64,000 nt of DNA from Prolixibacter denitrificans (lineage in GTDB: Bacteria > Bacteroidota > Bacteroidia > Bacteroidales > Prolixibacteraceae). A model generated the notes under the pieces. It was not told where the DNA came from. It saw only the letters and a list, made by a program, of their open reading frames with translations, and did no database searches. The DNA lies in contig NZ_PYGC01000007.1 of the NCBI RefSeq assembly GCF_003014495.1, positions 1 to 64,000 on the forward strand. Reading direction: 5' to 3'. Numbering within the stretch: the stretch's first letter is position 1; the number at the start of each line of letters is the position of its first letter. Shown one piece after another: positions 43,629 to 52,740 of the stretch. Made by a program: the position numbers and the translations under genes.

Positions 43629-43922
43629 CACTTTTTACACCCGATTAGACGAACGTTTTCCGGAATAACTACACTTTTCAAGCTTTTTCTTTCGCCGAAA
43701 TACAATGGTCTGGTTTTTCTTATGCAGGTCGATTAGGTCTTCGCCCAGACGGATGTTTCCTTAAATTTACCATAAAAGCTAGAAATACAGACTGAGTTGC
43801 AGTGACGCCGGTTAGCATACTCAGATATCCGCGCGTTCTGTAGGAGAGAATTGAATGTAAAAGTGATTGGAGAGTAGGGGTGGCCTTACTCAGACGAGTA
43901 TCGGTTCTTTCGGTTAATCATT
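43629..43922. other. Intergenic region, no gene seen
   Basis: About 295 bp upstream of the sigma gene and beyond the end of the polysaccharide locus. I see no open frame of note and no RNA motif. The part next to 43628 must hold the sigma-gene promoter. Confidence 0.4.
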
Positions 43923-43966
43923 CAAATTGAGCAGAGACGCGAATGCTCGTTCCTCTGCTCAATTTG
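43923..43966 (-). terminator. Long hairpin after the last gene of the polysaccharide locus
   Basis: A perfect 14-bp stem, CAAATTGAGCAGAG (43923-43936) with CTCTGCTCAATTTG (43953-43966), loop 16 bases, 9 bases after the stop of the gene at 43976. No T run follows on the minus strand, so it may protect the mRNA end rather than stop transcription by itself. Confidence 0.6.
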
Positions 43967-43975
43967 GTGTTCTGT

Positions 43976-46657
43976 TTATTTTGGTATTCGAACTAATTGA
44001 ATTTCATCCAATAAGAATCGGTTAATTTTACCATTCATGTTGGTGTTGCAATCGTTAAATTGAATGTGAAAATGGTGATTTCCCTTCTTCAGCGAAGCCT
44101 CCACCGTATTGCTCCATCCCCAGTCGGACCATTCGTTTTTCCCCCTTTGTGGGAAAACCAGGGCTCCCTGAAATTGATTGTCTACATAGAAAGAGCGGAT
44201 ACCACATTTATTGTCGGTATTTACCGGGCCACTACCATTCGCATATCGGAAACGGATGCGGTATTTTCCTGCAGAAGATAAGTTTATCATAAAACTAAAC
44301 GGATCTCGTTGGTCCAGATTAAATTCAACGTAACCATCACCTTTATAACCACTTACTTTTTTCTTTAAGTGATAGTTGAAATGCTCAGCCTGAACCACTA
44401 TGTCAGAAGATGTTGGCTGTATTTCAACCGGTTGACTTAAAAACGATGAAGTTCCGTCATTTTTCACTGCTGAAACCTGATAGGTTGCTGGTACATTTGT
44501 TTTAAAAATCAGGCTTGTGGTATCCTTTGTTTCCGAGATAACCGTTCCGTTTTTAATGACTCGATAGTTGGCAGCTCCTTCAATGGAATTCCATGTCAAA
44601 ACGTCTCCCTTGAGCTTCGCCTCCGGAGTATTAGGAGCGATGATAAAAGGAGCCATCTTCACCGCTGGCCCATCTGGATGGTTGTTCATGGTCATCTCAA
44701 TGGTATGTTTTCCGGTTAAACCGGAGGGAATAACAGGATTTTCAAGCTGTTTTCCATCTAAATAGAAAGATGAGATGGAATTGCCAAAACCTCTAACAGT
44801 CAATGATAAAATTGATTTCCGATAATGAAAGTTGTCTAGTTGGTAGGTTCCGCCAAAGTTTTCCGGAATAACCGGATGAAAATACAAACTGTCAGTTCCC
44901 GGGGTGATACCAAATATGATTCGGTAGGTCATGGCCAGTTGACCGGCAATGCTCCACAATTGACGACTGGAATTCAGTACGGTTCCGGCAAAATCGCCTG
45001 TTTCGGCAACCATATTTTCTTTATTTGTCAGAAACAAAGTAGCGGCCCGAAGTTGTGTTGCGTAACTATAAGCGACCATGCTTTGCTGCTTTTCTTTGGC
45101 TGAAGCCAATGTCCAGAAAGCTTGTACAAATGGCCAGCTGGCATCGTTGTGGTACGGCGAAATACCAGGTGTTTGTGGATTAATACAAGGAATCCCGTAG
45201 GGCAGGAGCGGTGTGTTTTCCAGTACTGACCGGCTTCTGGATGAATCGGCAATGCCGAAAAGCAAGGTAAATGCTTCGCCAAGGGATTCAGAACGGGGCG
45301 AAAGACTGAAGAAATTCCGACCATAAAGATATTGTCCGTAGTAACCCTTTTCTGCTTCCCAGAGGTGTGCATTTATGCTTTTTTTCAGTAAATCAGCTTT
45401 GGCACTCCATGAATCGCTTTCCCCTAGTTCTTTGGCCATTTTGCCCAACACCTTGAGCGTTCGGTAATGAACGGCATTGGTTCCCAGGCTCATCGAAGCA
45501 TAAATGTCAATGGGTTGCATCCAACGGGGATAGGTTTGTTTCCGCCAATCGAGAAACGATGATTCGCCACGCATCAATCCGGTTGCCGGATCGACGATGG
45601 TCCGCTGATCACATTCTACCGAGTTACGGACAATCCTGTAGCTCGTTTTCAGCCACTTTTTGTCACCAGTGGTTTTGTATATCTCCCAGGCAGCTAACGA
45701 CCACACCACGCGGTCAGACGATACCGGCCAGGCTCCTCCGGTCCCGGTATCCTGGATAATGTGACCGTCCCTGACCTTCTTCATCAGGCTTATTGGGGCC
45801 ACTTCCGGTTCCAACATAGCCAGCGACAACACAATGCTGTAACTGATGTCCCGGGTCCAGACGCCTCCCCATTTATCTCCGGTGCGGAATGTGCTGTCCG
45901 CTTCGATGTCCTGTTTCAGTTCGTCCAGCGAAAGCCGGTAAATAGCGTTCAGTAGCGGAGATTCGCTACTAAAAACCGGATATTGAGCGATGTCGTTTTT
46001 CAATTTCCATTCTGGTCTTACATGCGCATCCGGATTGAATGCATTAAATACCAGTTGAACGCTGTAAATTCCGTCACCATCAGGATCAGTAAGTTCAAGT
46101 TGTTTGTTGTTTGGGAGGTTTTCGAAATCCCAATTCAATGGAAAAGCACTTCCGGCGATATAAACGCCTTTGAAATCTTTCCGGTAGATTTTATTTCCAT
46201 GCACATCCTCGTAATACCCTTTGGTTTTAAAAGCATCTAAAACCGGACGCATATTGAGGTTGAACTGCACGTGAGTATTCTCCGGCAGATTCTTCACCAA
46301 GGCTTCTTTGACAGAAGGCTCGCTCTTCTGCCCAAAAACGATGCTGATAACAACAGGCTGGTCTCCATTCGGAGTCAAATCAGCCGTGTGATTAACGTTG
46401 TAGTCCAGTTCATTGTCTTTCCCATTGATGCTGAATTTAAATTGAATTACAGGGCTAAAAGCCTGCTTTGCCGGACTTTTATAGTTTGTTGCCATGTGCG
46501 TGTCCGACAGTGCTTTGCCAACAAAACTATCCTGAACCACGCGGTCGGAAAAAACCGTAAACGCGGGGCTTTGGTACAATATCTTCTCTTTTTTCCGGCA
46601 AGAAGAAGAGATTACGGCTAAAAGCAATCCCAGGAAAACTATCAGTAGTTGTTTCAT
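43976..46657 (-). CDS. Six-hairpin glycosidase-like lipoprotein with a C-terminal carbohydrate-binding-like domain
   Basis: 893 residues from the ATG at 46657, which gives a lipoprotein signal (lipobox SSSC, C20). An ATG at 46678 overlaps the GH31 stop by ATGA and is the alternative. The N-terminal ~230 residues are beta-rich. Residues ~240-620 have the run of paired helices of an (alpha/alpha)6 barrel: GGVWTRDISYSIVLSLAMLE, VSSDRVVWSLAAWEIYKTTG, GLMRGESSFLDWRKQTYPRW with likely acidic active-site residues, and SPYHNDASWPFVQAFWTLAS. The end (~760-893) looks like a CBM6/CBM35-type sandwich (GKYRIRFRYANGSG, KGNHHFHIQFNDCN). I cannot name the GH family. Last gene of the GH66-GH31 unit. Confidence 0.85.
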   Translation of the reverse strand: MKQLLIVFLGLLLAVISSSCRKKEKILYQSPAFTVFSDRVVQDSFVGKALSDTHMATNYKSPAKQAFSPVIQFKFSINGKDNELDYNVNHTADLTPNGDQPVVISIVFGQKSEPSVKEALVKNLPENTHVQFNLNMRPVLDAFKTKGYYEDVHGNKIYRKDFKGVYIAGSAFPLNWDFENLPNNKQLELTDPDGDGIYSVQLVFNAFNPDAHVRPEWKLKNDIAQYPVFSSESPLLNAIYRLSLDELKQDIEADSTFRTGDKWGGVWTRDISYSIVLSLAMLEPEVAPISLMKKVRDGHIIQDTGTGGAWPVSSDRVVWSLAAWEIYKTTGDKKWLKTSYRIVRNSVECDQRTIVDPATGLMRGESSFLDWRKQTYPRWMQPIDIYASMSLGTNAVHYRTLKVLGKMAKELGESDSWSAKADLLKKSINAHLWEAEKGYYGQYLYGRNFFSLSPRSESLGEAFTLLFGIADSSRSRSVLENTPLLPYGIPCINPQTPGISPYHNDASWPFVQAFWTLASAKEKQQSMVAYSYATQLRAATLFLTNKENMVAETGDFAGTVLNSSRQLWSIAGQLAMTYRIIFGITPGTDSLYFHPVIPENFGGTYQLDNFHYRKSILSLTVRGFGNSISSFYLDGKQLENPVIPSGLTGKHTIEMTMNNHPDGPAVKMAPFIIAPNTPEAKLKGDVLTWNSIEGAANYRVIKNGTVISETKDTTSLIFKTNVPATYQVSAVKNDGTSSFLSQPVEIQPTSSDIVVQAEHFNYHLKKKVSGYKGDGYVEFNLDQRDPFSFMINLSSAGKYRIRFRYANGSGPVNTDNKCGIRSFYVDNQFQGALVFPQRGKNEWSDWGWSNTVEASLKKGNHHFHIQFNDCNTNMNGKINRFLLDEIQLVRIPK

Positions 46658-46674
46658 ATTTATGTCATTGACTG

Positions 46675-49173
46675 TCATTTCTCAATGGTTATATGTTCTA
46701 CTTCCTGATTAGCCGGAATGTAGATAGTACAAACCCTTGTTTCTTTATCCCATGACCACTGGGGACGCTTTGAGGGATGTTTCTCAGAAGAATTCCAGGC
46801 TTCTCTCACCTTCTTCATCTTACCGTCCTGTGTGAGAATGGAATGAGGTGCTTCATTTAAATAAAGCCGATATACTAACTCCCTGGGAGTAACCTGATAA
46901 CCATTTTCTACCTTAAGTGAATAGTTAATCGTGTAAGCCTCGCGGCTGGTGCTGCAAACCAGTTGCCTTTCGGCGAAGATATTGCGTTTGTAGTCATTAC
47001 TTTCGCCATCATCTTCATAGACTGAAAAAGAGGCTCTTTTATTCACAGATGCAGGATAAACACGCAGGAGCAGTGGATAATGCGGATCTTGTTGAATGTA
47101 TTGCATTACCGGCATCATGGGAACGATGGAGCCTTTGCGGACGAAGAGGGGCGTGGTTTTCAACGAAACGGGATAATCGATCCACTGCTTTCCGTCATAA
47201 ATGGTTTCGGGATGGTCAAAATCAATCCATTTACCTTCGGGCAGATATACTTTTTTCGATGCAGCGCCTTCTTCCGTAACCGGAGCCACCAGCAATTCCT
47301 TTCCAAACAGGAACTCAATGTTCAGGTCGGCGGTTTCCGGATCATCCGGATATTCCAGCATCAGGGCACGCATTAACGGAAGGCCTGTGTCGTGCGCTTT
47401 TCGTGCATACGAATAAATGTAAGGAAAGAGCTGATACTTCCGTTCGATTGCTTTTTTGCAAATCGCCTCTACTTTAGGGCCGAAACGCCAGGGTTCCACT
47501 GCGTTGTTTCCTTCGTGATGGGTCCGACTGATGGGATTAAATACCCCGAATTGCATCCATCGGGTATAGAGTTCTCCTTCCGCCTGATAATCGGATATAT
47601 CGCCGCAATAGCCAGAAATATCGCAACTCCAGAAAGGAATGCCGCCCATCCCGGCGGAAAGAGCTAGAGGAATCTGCCCGGCTAGTTTTTTCCAGCCTTT
47701 GGTCACATCTTCACCATTGCCGGCATCGCCTGACCAGCCAAAGGTGTACCGCTGCATTCCGGCGAAAGCCGAACGGGTCATATGGAAAATGCGGGTGTTA
47801 GGATTGTGTTTTTCGAATTCCTCAGTCACGACCTTGTCCCATGTAAGTCCGAAAACGTTGTGTATTTCGGCATGCATTCCCAGATAATGCTTCATGTTAA
47901 GGCGGTCTGTTGCCTCTTCGTTACTCCAGGCGGGCTCGCCCATGTCAGTCCAAAAGCCACGAACGCCCTGGTCGATGACCTTTTGTTGGTAATTGCCCCA
48001 CCAGTCGGCTACTGCCGGATTGGTGAAATCAACGACGCCACAGTTTCCGCCCCACGGCCAGGGCATGTCATAACTTTTCCCGGTACGGATGTCTTTTACA
48101 AAGTAGCCCAGTGAATCGGCTTCGTTCCACTGCTTCTTATTGTTCTGCGACACAACGGGGTCTTGCGAAACAATTACTTTGAATCCCTGATTTTCCAAAT
48201 CATCCAACATCTTTACCGGATCCATGTAGTTTTCCTTTCGCCAGTTAAAATCCTGCAAATATTGGGTCCAGCCAATGTCCTGAAAAATAATGTCACAGGG
48301 AATTTGGCGTTTGCGAAATCCGTTGGCAATCTCCCGCGTGAGTTTTTCGTTGGTCAACATACCACGCGATTGCGAGAATCCTAATGCCCAATCGGGCGGC
48401 ATAATCGGATGTCCGGTCAGATTCATGTACCGGCCAATGATTTGTTTGTAAGAAGGACCGTAAATAAAGTAATAAATCATTTCTCCACCCGGCGTAGCAA
48501 AGGAATAGTTATCGGCTGATTCAGTGCCGAAATGGTAGGTCGTCTTGAAGGTATTGTCGAAGTAGATACCATACCCTTCACTGCTCATGAAGAAGGGGAT
48601 GCTCTTGTACAAAGGGTCTTTATCGACCTGGTAACAGGGATTGTCGCTGTTCCACATTTTAAACTGATGCCCGACGCGATTGATGGGTCCATTCTTTTCG
48701 CCTAGTCCGTAGATGCGTTCCCCCGGACGAAGACTGATGTGACTAGCCATTTGTGTAGAATCCATCTCAAAGCCACGATTCTGATAATCATCCATCAGGA
48801 GTTTTTGATACTTGTTGAAAATACTGATGTGAAAAGGGGCTTTTCGTACCCGGATGATCAAGTCGCCGGTGTAAATTTCGTAATGTTGCGGTTGCTCCGA
48901 GATATTCAGCTTTTGATTTCCATTGGATTCGTCGGCTACCACTGCAAAGGATTGATTATTCCGATGAAAATCGTCGGTATCATACCAAATGCGGATGACT
49001 CCCGGACCAACTTCCTTTATCTGTACTTTGATGTTATTCTCACAACTGAAAACAGCCGTATTTCCATCGACAGTGTAACTCCGGCAATTTCCCGGATGAA
49101 CAATATCTGAAGCTTTTGCAATTCCTGTTAAGAGGAAAACAAAGGCAACTGCCTGTATAATTCGTTTCTTCAT
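46675..49173 (-). CDS. Glycoside hydrolase family 31 enzyme (alpha-glucosidase type)
   Basis: 832 residues with a signal peptide cleaved near AKASD. GH31 plan: an N-terminal beta-sandwich (RPGERIYGLGEKNGPINRVG), a barrel with PPDWALGFSQSRGMLTNEKL and the nucleophile D410 in GFWTDMGEPAWSNEEATD, later FGWSGDAGNGEDVTKGWKKL with the acid/base Asp region, and a C-terminal beta part (LFGKELLVAPVTEEGA, YPASVNKRASFSVYEDDGES). In a locus with a GH66 dextranase it probably cuts isomalto-oligosaccharides in the periplasm to glucose. Its stop overlaps the first possible start of the following gene, so the two are translationally linked. Confidence 0.94.
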   Translation of the reverse strand: MKKRIIQAVAFVFLLTGIAKASDIVHPGNCRSYTVDGNTAVFSCENNIKVQIKEVGPGVIRIWYDTDDFHRNNQSFAVVADESNGNQKLNISEQPQHYEIYTGDLIIRVRKAPFHISIFNKYQKLLMDDYQNRGFEMDSTQMASHISLRPGERIYGLGEKNGPINRVGHQFKMWNSDNPCYQVDKDPLYKSIPFFMSSEGYGIYFDNTFKTTYHFGTESADNYSFATPGGEMIYYFIYGPSYKQIIGRYMNLTGHPIMPPDWALGFSQSRGMLTNEKLTREIANGFRKRQIPCDIIFQDIGWTQYLQDFNWRKENYMDPVKMLDDLENQGFKVIVSQDPVVSQNNKKQWNEADSLGYFVKDIRTGKSYDMPWPWGGNCGVVDFTNPAVADWWGNYQQKVIDQGVRGFWTDMGEPAWSNEEATDRLNMKHYLGMHAEIHNVFGLTWDKVVTEEFEKHNPNTRIFHMTRSAFAGMQRYTFGWSGDAGNGEDVTKGWKKLAGQIPLALSAGMGGIPFWSCDISGYCGDISDYQAEGELYTRWMQFGVFNPISRTHHEGNNAVEPWRFGPKVEAICKKAIERKYQLFPYIYSYARKAHDTGLPLMRALMLEYPDDPETADLNIEFLFGKELLVAPVTEEGAASKKVYLPEGKWIDFDHPETIYDGKQWIDYPVSLKTTPLFVRKGSIVPMMPVMQYIQQDPHYPLLLRVYPASVNKRASFSVYEDDGESNDYKRNIFAERQLVCSTSREAYTINYSLKVENGYQVTPRELVYRLYLNEAPHSILTQDGKMKKVREAWNSSEKHPSKRPQWSWDKETRVCTIYIPANQEVEHITIEK

Positions 49174-49275
49174 TCTTCTAGTGTTATTCGATTCCGCGAA
49201 GGCAAAACACCTCCTGTAGAACCGATGATCCTTCTACTTTTTTATTTATTCTATATGGAATTTGGGGTTCCTCTG

Positions 49276-51045
49276 CTAATTATATTCTATTACCAACATT
49301 CCCCAGTACTGCATTTTAGGTACGGTACAGGTGAGGGTAGAACCGTCCTGCGTAAATACCAATTCTTCGGATGAACCGTAACGGTAATCCGGTGAAGCGT
49401 ACCAGACCTTTTTTACTGTGTTGGTTGTTTCAATTTGAAGCGGCAGGTCTTTTATTACTGGCTGAAAAGGTTGTGTTCCCGATGCATCCCGCCAATTCAG
49501 ACTGGTCGCATCCATGTAATTCAGCAGATTGATGACTTGCGTTGAACCCAAATCTTTTCCGGTTACCGTAACGCTTCCGGTTTGCGGCGGCCAGCTGTTG
49601 ATGTTGATTTGTCCGTCGAGCGAAGTTACCGATGGTGTGTTGAAATCGCCGTTACCTTGTAGCAGGTTCTCATAGGCAACCTGAAAATCGTAATAGCGAG
49701 TCAGCGCTTCTTTCAAGTCGGTTCGCATCAGCAGGTTGTCGTTGGGAAAATATTCTTTGCCCAGCATGTGTTCTCCCAATTCCAAATGGCTTCCGCCGAA
49801 AGCGAAAATAACGGCATCAGTCATCAAAACCCCAGGCGTATTGAAATAGCCGGTAGAATTGGCTTTGTCGTAATCCATGTACGCGGCTAAAACAGTTTTG
49901 GTTCCTGCACCGCCCATCGTTGTATTATCCTGAATAATGCTTGCCAGATCTTCGTAAGTATCATTGGGTGACCAGACTTCCGTGTAAGCGAAGTCGACCG
50001 GCGTTGACAGAATATTGGCCTGGCCGTACTGATTGACAGCATTCATTACCATCTTTTTATTCGGAAAACGCTGGTTCATATTATTCAGGAACGAGCTGAA
50101 GCCGTATGGTAAATCAGCTTTCTGACCATTATAATCGTAAACTGTTCCGCGGTCACCTAGCTGGTCAAGATGCCAGCCGTCAAAGTCAAGGAACTGATAT
50201 ACCAATGCCGTTTGATCGTCGATGTATTTCTGCCAGTCGGGGTTGGCCGGATCGAGCACAAAAATGTCACTCAATGCCCAGTTGTTGTCCAGGTCGTGCT
50301 TGTTCACATTCTGATGATTCGCATCGTTATAAAGCATCCACTGAGCGGAAACGCCATCTGTTGCATAGTCGTCCCAGGCACCATATAGTAAATTGTAGAA
50401 CATGGAGGCAATACCGTATTCGTGCGCTTTGTCAATGTAACCTTTCACCACGTCGAAGGAGACATCGCGTTTGGCAATATCCTGCCACTCAGCAGCAGGT
50501 TGTGAACCATCCATCTTTAAAGGCATGTGATGCTTGTTCTGCCAGTCGTAATATTGAAGGCCGTTGATATGATATCGTGTGAGTTTTGTCAGTTGTGAAT
50601 TAATATCATCGGCTGTCACATCACCCGAAAACTCTGAAAGAAAACCGTATCGGGGAAAATGTGTCCAGTCGGATGAAACATCCACCCCAATACTCCCATA
50701 TACAACTTCCTTTCCATCTACTGTTTCATACACATCCACCATGTATCCCATGAAATCGGTATTCGGAGCCGTCCATTGCCAGGTTTTCCCGGGAAAAGCC
50801 TCTTCTTTGATAACTTCATTTAAATGACGATATCTGATTTTTGCCGAGGAAGTTAATGTCTTGTCGGACGTAAACTGTATCACATCGCCGGGATGATACA
50901 AGGCTTTGTCGGTTGAGAGTTTTACCGCAGTGTTGGTAGTCGGATCATCCGGTCCATCAGGTGAAGGAGCCGGTGCTTCCGGTTTACTGCAACCTGCCAG
51001 CACGAATACGATAAGTAGGTAATAGATTCGATTAATTCCTGTCAT
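49276..51045 (-). CDS. Glycoside hydrolase family 66 lipoprotein (endo-dextranase type)
   Basis: 589 residues, lipoprotein signal with lipobox LAGC (C19) and a Pro/Asp-rich linker, so it is anchored at the cell surface. A beta-sandwich precedes the GH66 barrel: PRYGFLSEFSGDVTADDINS, YHINGLQYYDWQNKHHMPLK, the nucleophile D294 in GWHLDQLGDRG, and the acid/base E356 in FAYTEVWSPNDTYEDLA. A C-terminal beta domain closes it. GH66 holds endo-dextranases and cycloisomaltooligosaccharide glucanotransferases; the enzyme has the size of the former and no inserted CBM35. It cuts alpha-1,6-glucan outside the cell for import by SusC/D. Followed after ~100 bp by GH31. Confidence 0.93.
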   Translation of the reverse strand: MTGINRIYYLLIVFVLAGCSKPEAPAPSPDGPDDPTTNTAVKLSTDKALYHPGDVIQFTSDKTLTSSAKIRYRHLNEVIKEEAFPGKTWQWTAPNTDFMGYMVDVYETVDGKEVVYGSIGVDVSSDWTHFPRYGFLSEFSGDVTADDINSQLTKLTRYHINGLQYYDWQNKHHMPLKMDGSQPAAEWQDIAKRDVSFDVVKGYIDKAHEYGIASMFYNLLYGAWDDYATDGVSAQWMLYNDANHQNVNKHDLDNNWALSDIFVLDPANPDWQKYIDDQTALVYQFLDFDGWHLDQLGDRGTVYDYNGQKADLPYGFSSFLNNMNQRFPNKKMVMNAVNQYGQANILSTPVDFAYTEVWSPNDTYEDLASIIQDNTTMGGAGTKTVLAAYMDYDKANSTGYFNTPGVLMTDAVIFAFGGSHLELGEHMLGKEYFPNDNLLMRTDLKEALTRYYDFQVAYENLLQGNGDFNTPSVTSLDGQININSWPPQTGSVTVTGKDLGSTQVINLLNYMDATSLNWRDASGTQPFQPVIKDLPLQIETTNTVKKVWYASPDYRYGSSEELVFTQDGSTLTCTVPKMQYWGMLVIEYN

Positions 51046-51111
51046 CTTCGGTTAACTTGGGAAACGATGTTTTCACTCGGGAAATTACCGTTCGTTGTGA
51101 ATTAGTAAATG

Positions 51112-51138
51112 CCGGCGGAGAGGACTCCTCTCCGCCGG
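51112..51138 (-). promoter_or_regulatory. Strong hairpin between the glycan-binding lipoprotein and GH66 genes
   Basis: CCGGCGGAGAGG and CCTCTCCGCCGG form a perfect 12-bp GC-rich stem with a three-base loop. No T run follows, so it is not a standard terminator. It sits 9 bases after the SusE/F-like stop and probably stabilises the upstream mRNA or lowers read-through into the enzyme genes. Confidence 0.65.
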
Positions 51139-51146
51139 TTTGTCAA

Positions 51147-52625
51147 TTACTGTTTTTGAATATCGATGGTTAAATCCTGAACATTAAGCGTAAGGGTGTA
51201 GGTTCCTGCATCGGCTGCCGAAATAGTCCACTTACTATCATCCGGATCGCCACCGATGTGACGGTACATTTTGGTCGGGTCATTCGGATCCATCATGTAC
51301 ATATCCTGGCCCCAATCACTATTCCGGTTGACCGGGAATTTGAATTCGCCTTCCCCTAAATCTCCCTGGAATGTGAAAATATACCAGTTGTTCGGGTCCT
51401 GCGTCAATTCAATCGCGTTGGTGATATCCCATCCAATGGAAGTTGCCGATCCTACAATGTAGAGTTTCAACGGCTCGATGGTGATGGTCATTTTTTTCAA
51501 ATCAACCATCACGTGGTACTGGTTTTCATTGGTTATCGTCCATTTATTGTCATCTGGATCTCCTCCGTTGTGCAGATAGATCTTCGTTGAATCGGACGGA
51601 TCACGCATGTACATATCCTGGTTCCAGTCGGTGTTTGTATTCACTGGGATTTTAAACTCTCCGGGAGTCAGAACTCCATCGTAAGTGAACTGGAAGAGAT
51701 TATCCGGGTTTTGCACCATTGGGGTGGCATTCGCAATATCCCAACCATTTGGCGTGGCATCACCAACCAGGTAGAGCTTATCATATGGAGGACCGGGTTG
51801 TTTGGTAATGCTGATCGTCAAATCAACCAGATTCAGTTTCACAATGTATATACCATCTTCTGCAATGGTAAACTGATCGTCCGGCTGTGTGTCATCTGTC
51901 CGGTACACGAGGGTGTTGTCATCTTTCCCTTTTTGGTACGAAGGAAGGAACGAACCCAATGTAGTAATGAACTTCAGATTCCCGGCCTTCAATGTTCCCT
52001 GGTAGGTAAAGGTTGTCGGATCGTTTTCATCCGGTGTCATCTCTATTGCATTGTTGGCGTCCCAGCCGTTAGGCGAAGCGTCTCCAATCAGGTAAAGGGT
52101 ACTGGATACCGGTTCGTAGGGTGTTACCGTGAATTTAATGGGTTCAGTCACATCATCCGGTACATTTTCATTGGCAATTTTAGCAGTGATGCGGGCTTCC
52201 AACTTAACGGCGGTACCTGGTTGAATTCCCCAGTAATTCAACAGCAGATCATTCAGTTCTGCTACGGTAAAGTCTCGTTTATATACCGCTTTACCCATGT
52301 TGTACGATTTGGCATTGGCAAATCCGTTGCCATCCTGATCGATATCGAGCGTGTAGGAAATGGAACTCCCTGTTCCCTGATTACTGCCGGTTGTCCAGTT
52401 AATGCTTACAGCCACGTTGGCGTCATTCTTCTGCGAAAGCACAACATTGTCGGCTGATGTTGATATGGCTACTGGTTCTCCCATAGTAATATTAACCGGC
52501 TCGTCCTTGGTACATGAGTTCATCATGAACACCGAGGATATACCTAACAAAACGACCAGCGTTAAATAGCCGATATTTAACCTGGCTCGTTTCCGCTGAA
52601 ATATATGGATATTGAATTTTTTCAT
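51147..52625 (-). CDS. SusE/SusF-like surface glycan-binding lipoprotein
   Basis: 492 residues with a lipoprotein signal (lipobox MMNSC, C38). Residues ~50-180 are a SusE-type N-terminal domain (VSINWTTGSNQGTGSSISYT, then AELNDLLLNYWGIQPGTAVK). Three tandem starch-binding-like modules follow, each opening with the same words: LYLIGDASPNGWDANNAIEM, LYLVGDATPNGWDIANATPM, LYIVGSATSIGWDITNAIEL. Modules two and three end in near-identical PDDNKWTI / PDDSKWTI stretches. It binds the polysaccharide at the surface and feeds SusC/D; in this locus the ligand is probably dextran. Located between susD and GH66. Confidence 0.92.
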   Translation of the reverse strand: MKKFNIHIFQRKRARLNIGYLTLVVLLGISSVFMMNSCTKDEPVNITMGEPVAISTSADNVVLSQKNDANVAVSINWTTGSNQGTGSSISYTLDIDQDGNGFANAKSYNMGKAVYKRDFTVAELNDLLLNYWGIQPGTAVKLEARITAKIANENVPDDVTEPIKFTVTPYEPVSSTLYLIGDASPNGWDANNAIEMTPDENDPTTFTYQGTLKAGNLKFITTLGSFLPSYQKGKDDNTLVYRTDDTQPDDQFTIAEDGIYIVKLNLVDLTISITKQPGPPYDKLYLVGDATPNGWDIANATPMVQNPDNLFQFTYDGVLTPGEFKIPVNTNTDWNQDMYMRDPSDSTKIYLHNGGDPDDNKWTITNENQYHVMVDLKKMTITIEPLKLYIVGSATSIGWDITNAIELTQDPNNWYIFTFQGDLGEGEFKFPVNRNSDWGQDMYMMDPNDPTKMYRHIGGDPDDSKWTISAADAGTYTLTLNVQDLTIDIQKQ

Positions 52626-52740
52626 GTTTCATTGATTTAATTGAAAAGGGGCAGAGCTTTCCCTGTTGTCAACAAAAGGATAGTCCGAATATAACTCTGT
52701 CCTTTTTCTTGAATTACGATTCAATTTATTCTACTCCGAT

